Below, piece by piece: positions 10,356 to 14,257 of a stretch of DNA of 14,257 bases. The notes beneath the pieces were generated by a model that did not search any database, was not told the origin of the DNA, and saw only the letters and a list, made by a program, of their open reading frames with translations. A program made the position numbers and the translations under genes. Numbering within the stretch: position 1 is the stretch's first letter; each line of letters begins with the position of its first letter. Source of the DNA: Bordetella parapertussis (GTDB lineage: Bacteria > Pseudomonadota > Gammaproteobacteria > Burkholderiales > Burkholderiaceae_C); assembly GCA_945888535.1 (NCBI GenBank), contig CAMDAN010000065.1, positions 1-14,257 on the forward strand, read 5' to 3'.

Positions 10356-10787
10356 CTAAAAGGAAAAGTCTTTAAAGACATCCGGCATCTGCTCTTGCAT
10401 TGCCTTGGCCTCTTGCGCGTCGTAGGTTAGCTTGTCCCACAACTCGAAGTGGTTGCCCATGCCTAACAGCACAGTGTCTTTGGTGATGCCCGCGCCTTGG
10501 CGCAATTCAGGAGAAATCAAAATGCGACCGGTGCTGTCAAGCTCGACATCCATCGCATTGCCTAAAAAAATTCGCTTCCACCATTGGGCTGCCATTGGCA
10601 AAGATGCGATACGGTCGCGAAAAAGATCCCACTCCGGACGGGGAAACACCATGAGACACCCATGGGGGTGCTTGGTAATGGTGATTTGGCCCGCCGCTGT
10701 CGCACTCAAAACGTCACGGTGCCGGGTTGGCATAGAAAGCCGACCCTTGGCATCGAGAGCGAGTGACGAAGCACCTTGAAACACCAC
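10356..10787 (-). CDS. mraZ: Transcriptional regulator MraZ
   Basis: MraZ is a DNA-binding protein of the SpoVT/AbrB-like fold that forms rings and represses the dcw operon in the bacteria studied. The product is 143 residues from GTG 10787. It has the two tandem half-domains expected: the first with [23 protein letters not shown] near the start, the second with [16 protein letters not shown] in the middle; each holds a DxxGR core. The C-terminus, [32 protein letters not shown] in character, is helical and acidic. Start choice: family proteins normally begin at or next to FQGAS, which fits tandem GTG codons at 10787 and 10784, with AAGAGG six bases before the first. The frame is open to 10847, but that would run through the AGTG operator repeats and add a hydrophobic 20-residue tail foreign to the family. 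Confidence 0.95.
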   Translation of the reverse strand: MVFQGASSLALDAKGRLSMPTRHRDVLSATAAGQITITKHPHGCLMVFPRPEWDLFRDRIASLPMAAQWWKRIFLGNAMDVELDSTGRILISPELRQGAGITKDTVLLGMGNHFELWDKLTYDAQEAKAMQEQMPDVFKDFSF

Positions 10788-10793
10788 AAAAAA

Positions 10794-10799
10794 CCTCTT
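10794..10799 (-). promoter_or_regulatory. Ribosome binding site of mraZ
   Basis: AAGAGG on the minus strand, followed by six T residues and then tandem GTG codons (10787 and 10784). The position decides the start within the longer open frame. Which of the two GTG codons is used cannot be told from sequence; spacing is 6 or 9 bases. Confidence 0.6.
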
Positions 10800-10811
10800 A
10801 ATCCAAAGAAA

Positions 10812-10870
10812 CCCAGCAAAAAGCACTCGGAAAGCACTATTCACCACTTAATTGCACTTTTTTGCACTTT
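10812..10870 (-). promoter_or_regulatory. Predicted MraZ operator (AGTG repeat ladder)
   Basis: On the minus strand, four ten-base units follow one another at 10870-10831, each with AGTG at the same place (units AAAGTGCAAA, AAAGTGCAAT, TAAGTGGTGA, ATAGTGCTTT). A fifth AGTG follows at 10827-10824 after an 11-base step, and a TGGG at 10815-10812 lies a further ten bases on in phase. MraZ is known to bind direct repeats one helical turn apart: TGGGN in E. coli and AAAGTG-type repeats in mycoplasmas. The ladder ends about 25 bases before the mraZ start. It is probably the autoregulatory site for the whole dcw operon; binding itself is inferred. Confidence 0.8.
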
Positions 10871-11060
10871 AACAGCAAATGCAAGACTTGCAAGGCTCCA
10901 GAGAGAGATTTTTTCAATGAAATCAAGGACTTATACGCTGTTTTTGAACTTTAATAACTCAAAAAACCGTTCTAAATTAAGTACTTAGCAGACCTTATGA
11001 ATGTAAAACTTCAAAAAAATTTGTTTTGAGGTTTTTCACCACTCCGCCCACCAGACGTAC
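10871..11060. other. A+T-rich intergenic region upstream of the dcw operon
   Basis: No supported gene lies between the dksA terminator and the MraZ operator. The stretch is much richer in A and T than the flanking genes and has several A or T runs (for example at 10961-10966, 11013-11019 and 11031-11036). It includes an imperfect palindrome at 11011-11029 with TCAAAA and TTTTGA arms. It probably holds the operon promoter and possibly UP-element or curved DNA; this is inference. Confidence 0.5.
10930..10957 (-). promoter_or_regulatory. Weak candidate sigma70 promoter for the dcw operon
   Basis: On the minus strand TATAAG (10935-10930, five of six matches to the -10 consensus) follows TTATTA (10957-10952, three of six matches to -35) with a 16-base spacer. 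It would place a start near 10923, upstream of the AGTG ladder. The region is generally A+T rich, so chance matches are likely, and a promoter overlapping the ladder itself is also possible. Confidence 0.25.
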
Positions 11061-11090
11061 AAAAGGCACCGCTATGGCTAGGGGTGCCTT
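11061..11090 (-). terminator. Rho-independent terminator of dksA
   Basis: On the minus strand an 8-bp perfect stem, AAGGCACC (11090-11083) and GGTGCCTT (11070-11063), encloses a 12-base loop and runs into TTTTGT. The T tract is short, only four T. It begins 36 bases after the dksA stop, separating dksA from the dcw operon. Confidence 0.8.
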
Positions 11091-11125
11091 GTGTCAAAAC
11101 GCATGTGGTGCGCAAAAAACGAGGG

Positions 11126-12373
11126 TCAATCTCCAAACATTTTTTGCTTGAGTTCTCTGCGTTGTTGTGCCTCTAACGACAAGGTTGCCGTCGGTCGCGC
11201 AAGCAAACGTCCCACACCGATAGGTTCACCCGTTTCATCGCAATATCCGTAATCGCCAGCATCAATGCGGGCAATCGATTGCTCGATTTTTTTCAGCAAT
11301 TTTCGCTCACGGTCTCGGGTACGAAGTTCGAGCGCGTGCTCTTCTTCAATGGTGGCACGATCAGCAGGGTCTGGAACGACGGAAGTATCTTCGCGCAAGT
11401 GTTCGGTGGTCTCTCCAGCGCTGTTGAGAATATCGCGCTTGAGGATGCTGAGCTTCAAACGGAATGCGGCTAGCTGCACTTCATTCATATACTCTGAATC
11501 AGGCATCGCCATTAACTCAGTGTCTTTCAAATCCGCAACCTGCTTGGTTTTCCAATTGTTGGCTAACTTGCTGTCTTTTTTGACGGTTGGTGGAATCATC
11601 GGAACGATGACAAAAGAGGCTGGCGTTTGCGAGTAACTCGCTTTCGCTGCGGTCGAAGCCACTGACTGCGCCATCGAAGGCACGGTGAGCCCGGCGAGGC
11701 GAGAAGAAGGACGGCCAGATTTGATAGGGACTGCGCCGGGCGCGGTTGCTGTAACACTGCTGTCTACAGCTTTCAAGACGGGAGAATTCACGGGAGACTG
11801 GGTTTTCGTTTTCGCCACACTTTTTGAGGGTGATGGCTTATTTTTAGGAGAAATTGTCTTCGCCACTTTCGATTTCACGACGGCTTTGACAACGGGCTTT
11901 TTCACTGGAACAGGCGCCTTTTTAGGCACTTGCTTTTTAGGAACTGGTTTTTTGAGGGCTACTGATTTTTTGGCAGCCGGTTTGGCTTTAGAGATTGGCG
12001 TTTTTTTCGCTGGCGTAGCTGCTTTTTTCACAACCACCTTTTTAAGTGGCATTGGTTTTTTGGCAGGTTTCGCAACGGCTTTTTTCGCCACTACCTTCTT
12101 GGCAATGACTTTCTTAGCAATCACTTTTTTCGCAACGGCTTTCTTTACGGCTACTTTTTTTGGCGGCACTTTCTTAGCCGCTACTTTTTTTGCAACGGCT
12201 TTCTTCACGACTGCCTTTTTTAGTACGGGGTTTTTTGCAGGCACTTTTTTAGCAATCACCTTCTTTGCGGGCGTCGCTTTTGCTTTTGCCTTAGCGCTTA
12301 CCTTGACAGGCGTGGCCTTGGTTTTGGCGTTGGATTTCTTTTTCTCAACTACTTTCCCGGTTTTCGCTTTCAC
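11126..12373 (-). CDS. dksA: DksA-family RNA polymerase-binding regulator with long Lys/Ala-rich N-terminal tail
   Basis: DksA enters the RNA polymerase secondary channel and, with ppGpp, tunes promoters such as those for rRNA. Residues about 265-415 align without gaps to the 151-residue E. coli protein: EYMNEVQL near 294-301, the coiled-coil tip motif DPADRA at 335-340 (DxxDxA conserved), EEEHALELRTRDRERKLLKKIE at 343-364, and the globular end. Two things are odd. The four zinc ligands are replaced by Cys378, Thr381, Ser399 and Ala402, so the zinc site is lost, as in zinc-independent DksA2-type proteins. And about 264 extra N-terminal residues are rich in Lys, Ala, Val and Pro, including ten KKxxx pentads at 52-101, like histone H1-like or AlgP-type tails. 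The start is GTG 12373 with AGGAG seven bases upstream; an ATG five bases upstream runs straight into TAG. DksA identity is firm; the role of the tail is unknown. Confidence 0.93.
   Translation of the reverse strand: MKAKTGKVVEKKKSNAKTKATPVKVSAKAKAKATPAKKVIAKKVPAKNPVLKKAVVKKAVAKKVAAKKVPPKKVAVKKAVAKKVIAKKVIAKKVVAKKAVAKPAKKPMPLKKVVVKKAATPAKKTPISKAKPAAKKSVALKKPVPKKQVPKKAPVPVKKPVVKAVVKSKVAKTISPKNKPSPSKSVAKTKTQSPVNSPVLKAVDSSVTATAPGAVPIKSGRPSSRLAGLTVPSMAQSVASTAAKASYSQTPASFVIVPMIPPTVKKDSKLANNWKTKQVADLKDTELMAMPDSEYMNEVQLAAFRLKLSILKRDILNSAGETTEHLREDTSVVPDPADRATIEEEHALELRTRDRERKLLKKIEQSIARIDAGDYGYCDETGEPIGVGRLLARPTATLSLEAQQRRELKQKMFGD
12071..12220 (-). repeat. Ten tandem 15-bp units encoding KKxxx pentads in the dksA tail
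   Basis: Codons 52-101 of dksA form ten consecutive five-codon units, each starting with Lys-Lys followed by small or hydrophobic residues (AVV, AVA, VAA, VPP, VAV, AVA, VIA, VIA, VVA, AVA). The DNA units are diverged, but some segments recur closely: GCAACGGCTTTCTT on the plus strand occurs at 12132-12145 and again 60 bases on at 12192-12205. The period suggests growth by unit duplication. Confidence 0.85.
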
Positions 12374-12546
12374 TACATGTCTCCTAGCAGAAACTGGCTG
12401 CGCTTGCTAAATGGGTGCTGGAAATCCAGCCTGAACCTAAGCGGACGAACCGACCGCTTCGGCGCGGGAGTGTACAGGCTTCACATGTGCATTTCCCATA
12501 CGTTGCAAAATCGACACAAAGATTGTTTTTTTAAGGTCCCCAGAAT
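12374..12546 (-). other. dksA leader with two small inverted repeats
   Basis: This 173-base gap lies between the COG0523 gene and dksA. On the plus strand GCTGG (12417-12421) and CCAGC (12426-12430) form a 5-bp stem with a 4-base loop; AAGCGG (12439-12444) and CCGCTT (12454-12459) form a 6-bp stem with a 9-base loop. A CACATGTG palindrome lies at 12482-12489. The stems would lie in the dksA transcript leader if transcription starts upstream. No T tract follows, so they are not terminators. I see no convincing sigma70 promoter, no terminator for the upstream gene and no Zur-like box. Confidence 0.4.
12381..12385 (-). promoter_or_regulatory. Ribosome binding site deciding the GTG start of dksA
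   Basis: AGGAG on the minus strand lies seven bases before GTG 12373-12371. The ATG at 12378-12376 is only two bases from it, is out of frame with dksA, and is followed directly by TAG, so the GTG is the start. Confidence 0.75.
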
Positions 12547-13632
12547 TTACACCAGCGCCTGCTCCATGCCTTGCAGAAGAATATCCTTGGGCAAGTCAAT
12601 GCCAATGAAGACCATCTTGCTAGATTTATGCTCTTCGGGGCCCCAAGCGGGGCCTAAGTCACTGCCCATGAGCTGGTGAACGCCTTGAAAAATCACCTTG
12701 CGGTCCGTTCCTTGCATATACAAGACTCCTTTGTAGCGCAGCATGCGGGGACCGTAAATATTCACAATCGCGCCCAAAAAGTCTTCTAGCTTGGCGGGAT
12801 CGAAAGGGCGATCCGACTTAAACACAAAGCTTTTGACATCATCGTCCGTATGGTGGTGGTGCCCATGGGAATGGTCGTGAGAGTGGTCGTGTGAAGGGCT
12901 ATGGGAAGGGTGATCACAGGCTTCGCCTTCCGCGTGGTGGTGATGTGCGTGGTCGTGCGCATGATCGTGGTCATCAACCTTCAGAAAGTCGGGATCAATG
13001 TCTAGCTTGGCATTGAGATTAAAACCCCGCAGATCAAACACATCTTTAATCGCTACTTCACCAAAATGCACTGTTTGCTGGGGTGCGCGGGGGTTCATGT
13101 GCTTTAAGCGGTGTTGCAGCGCTTCGAGCACATCTTTAGAAACCAGCTCGGATTTGCTGATGAAGATTTGATCCGCGAAACCTACTTGGCGACGTGCCTC
13201 TTGGCGATCATTGAGTTGGGTGGGGGCATGTTTCGCATCGACCAGCGTCAAAATCGAGTCGAGCAAATACGATTCGGCGATTTCATCGTCCATGAAAAAC
13301 GTTTGGGCGACTGGCCCTGGGTCAGCCAAGCCGGTGGTTTCAATCACCACGCGGTCAAAACTGAGCTCGCCTTTGCGTTTTTTTTCTGCCAAGTCCTGCA
13401 GGGTGACGCGCAAATCTTCCCGAATCGTGCAGCAAATGCAGCCATTGCTCATTTGGATGATTTGCTCACTCGTATCAGAGACCAAAATATCGCTGTCGAT
13501 ATTTTCTTCTCCGAACTCGTTCTCAATCACTGCAATCTTTTGACCGTGGGCTTCGGTCAAGATGCGTTTGAGTAAGGTGGTTTTTCCGGCGCCTAAAAAT
13601 CCGGTAAGGATGGTTGCAGGTATGAGGGACAT
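12547..13632 (-). CDS. COG0523/CobW-family (G3E) GTPase with His-rich loop, putative metal chaperone
   Basis: The protein belongs to the G3E P-loop GTPases of COG0523, which include CobW, YjiA, YeiR and zinc-transfer chaperones. The 361 residues show Walker A GFLGAGKTT at 11-19, ENEFGE at 37-42, the metal-binding GCICC at 64-68, ETTGLADP at 98-105, and a C-terminal CobW_C-type domain from about 267 to the end. Residues 222-261 form a loop with 19 histidines, likely binding zinc, cobalt or nickel. The usual guanine-recognition NKxD is SKSE at 159-162, a departure that could alter nucleotide preference. No cobalamin genes are nearby, so a CobW role is not supported; zinc handling is the likeliest role, by inference. 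The ATG at 13632 is the only usable start before Walker A, with AGGG just one base upstream. It starts 14 bases after etfA, suggesting co-transcription. Confidence 0.9.
   Translation of the reverse strand: MSLIPATILTGFLGAGKTTLLKRILTEAHGQKIAVIENEFGEENIDSDILVSDTSEQIIQMSNGCICCTIREDLRVTLQDLAEKKRKGELSFDRVVIETTGLADPGPVAQTFFMDDEIAESYLLDSILTLVDAKHAPTQLNDRQEARRQVGFADQIFISKSELVSKDVLEALQHRLKHMNPRAPQQTVHFGEVAIKDVFDLRGFNLNAKLDIDPDFLKVDDHDHAHDHAHHHHAEGEACDHPSHSPSHDHSHDHSHGHHHHTDDDVKSFVFKSDRPFDPAKLEDFLGAIVNIYGPRMLRYKGVLYMQGTDRKVIFQGVHQLMGSDLGPAWGPEEHKSSKMVFIGIDLPKDILLQGMEQALV
12850..12969 (-). repeat. His-rich low-complexity segment in the COG0523 gene
   Basis: Codons 222-261 alternate His with Asp, Ala or Ser in two clusters, HDHAHDHAHHHH and a later HDHSHDHSHGHHHH, around a short stretch holding Cys239. 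At DNA level this gives runs of CATGAC/CACGACC-type units. Such loops in COG0523 proteins are taken to be metal-binding or metal-storage sites. Confidence 0.8.
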
Positions 13633-13646
13633 ACCCTATTTTACTT

Positions 13647-14257
13647 TTACAAAGCCTTAACCAACTCCGGCACGGCCACAAACAAGTCAGCCTCTAGCCC
13701 ATAGTCGGCCACGCTAAAGATCGGGGCCTCGATGTCTTTGTTGATCGCCACAATCACTTTTGAGTCTTTCATGCCCGCCAAGTGCTGAATCGCGCCACTG
13801 ATGCCGCAGGCCACATAGAGCTGTGGGGCGACGATCTTGCCGGTTTGTCCGACCTGCCAGTCGTTGGGGGCGTAGCCTGCGTCTACGGCTGCGCGGCTCG
13901 CTCCCATCGCGGCTCCGAGTTTGTCGGCCAAGGGGGTCATGACTTCCATGAACTTCTCGTTTGATCCTAATGCCCGTCCCCCAGAGACGATGATCTTGGC
14001 AGCGGTGAGTTCGGGGCGGTCGTTCTTGGCGATCTCGGAGCGCAGGAAGCTCACGTCGGCACTGGCGCTTTGGGCGTTAGGAGTCTCAATCGTTGCATTA
14101 CCGCCTGCAGGCGCTGCATCAAAGCCGGTGGTGCGTACGGTGATGACTTTGATGGGGTCTTGGCTTTGCACGGTGGCTATCGCATTACCGGCGTAGATGG
14201 GGCGCTCAAAGGTGTCGGGGCTGATGACTTTGGTGATGTCTGAGATTTGACCCACAT
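13647..14257 (-). CDS. etfA: Electron transfer flavoprotein subunit alpha (C-terminal part, cut by window end)
   Basis: EtfA binds FAD and, with EtfB, carries electrons from acyl-CoA and related dehydrogenases to ETF:quinone oxidoreductase. About 203 residues are visible out of the usual 310 or so; the N-terminus lies beyond the window. The C-terminal FAD domain is clear: [14 protein letters not shown] near the visible start, [11 protein letters not shown] with the FAD-binding arginine, [65 protein letters not shown], and the closing VPELVKAL. The frame is open through the right edge; the first GTG at 14255 is internal rather than a start. The etfB partner is expected just upstream outside the window. 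The stop is 14 bases before the COG0523 gene. Confidence 0.97.
   Translation of the reverse strand, partial: VGQISDITKVISPDTFERPIYAGNAIATVQSQDPIKVITVRTTGFDAAPAGGNATIETPNAQSASADVSFLRSEIAKNDRPELTAAKIIVSGGRALGSNEKFMEVMTPLADKLGAAMGASRAAVDAGYAPNDWQVGQTGKIVAPQLYVACGISGAIQHLAGMKDSKVIVAINKDIEAPIFSVADYGLEADLFVAVPELVKAL

Noticed and set aside
10776..10988. A 70-codon plus-strand open frame in the mraZ upstream region.
   Set aside because: It is Lys/Asn/Ser-rich as expected from A+T-rich DNA, overlaps the mraZ start and operator, and has no family signature.
11011..11029. A+T-rich imperfect palindrome as a second terminator.
   Set aside because: The stem is nearly all A-T pairs with no G+C-rich core, so it would be weak; the hairpin at 11061-11090 already serves dksA.
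11685..12410. A 241-codon plus-strand open frame antisense to dksA, rich in Phe, Thr, Ala and Gly with a membrane-like look.
   Set aside because: It is the mirror of the Lys/Ala-rich tail: Lys codons AAA/AAG read in reverse give TTT/CTT. The composition is fully explained by the dksA frame, and it has no family motif.
12482..12489. CACATGTG palindrome upstream of dksA as a possible operator.
   Set aside because: An eight-base palindrome is common by chance, and no second copy or promoter element at a sensible distance was seen.
12374..12546. Possible Zur box linking the COG0523 gene and dksA to zinc control.
   Set aside because: No long A+T-rich palindrome of the GTTATA-N-TATAAC type could be found in this gap or in the 14 bases before the COG0523 gene.
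1..14257. Mobile elements, CRISPR arrays, tRNA genes or signs of horizontal transfer.
   Set aside because: No transposase, integrase, terminal inverted repeats, regularly spaced repeats with spacers or tRNA-like clover leaf was recognised; gene order is the conserved dcw order.

Overview
The window is a stretch of bacterial chromosome in which every supported gene lies on the minus strand. The proteins look like those of a betaproteobacterium, most likely order Burkholderiales and probably family Comamonadaceae or a close relative. This is judged from the wording of the conserved motifs (for example the MraZ, FtsW and MurE motifs), the dcw gene order and the moderate G+C content; no database comparison was possible. 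No rRNA, tRNA, insertion sequence, prophage or CRISPR array is visible.

Layout, in the direction of transcription from high to low coordinates. First come the C-terminal two thirds of etfA (electron-transfer flavoprotein alpha, cut by the window end) and, 14 bases on, a COG0523/CobW-family GTPase with a GCICC motif and a His-rich loop. After a 173-base gap comes a DksA-family RNA polymerase-binding regulator with two unusual traits: a lysine/alanine/valine-rich N-terminal tail of about 264 residues, and loss of three of the four zinc cysteines. A hairpin terminator follows dksA. A 338-base intergenic region then carries a weak candidate promoter and a ladder of AGTG repeats at 10-base spacing, which is very probably the MraZ operator.

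From 10787 down to the left edge runs the front of the division and cell wall (dcw) cluster in the classical order: mraZ, rsmH, ftsL, ftsI, murE, murF, mraY, murD, ftsW, murG (cut by the window start). The genes are packed tightly. Five of the junctions are 4-base ATGA overlaps, one is a 1-base TGATG overlap, and murF/mraY overlap by 10 bases, so the block is almost certainly one operon with translational coupling.

How they work together: MurE, MurD and MurF build the UDP-MurNAc-pentapeptide in the cytoplasm, with MurE using meso-diaminopimelate as its DNPR motif indicates. MraY and MurG convert it to lipid I and lipid II. FtsW and FtsI polymerise and cross-link septal peptidoglycan, and FtsL belongs to the complex that activates them. 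MraZ probably represses the operon through the repeat ladder, and RsmH methylates 16S rRNA. The dcw part is ordinary; the points of interest are the dksA gene, its COG0523 neighbour and the operator ladder.
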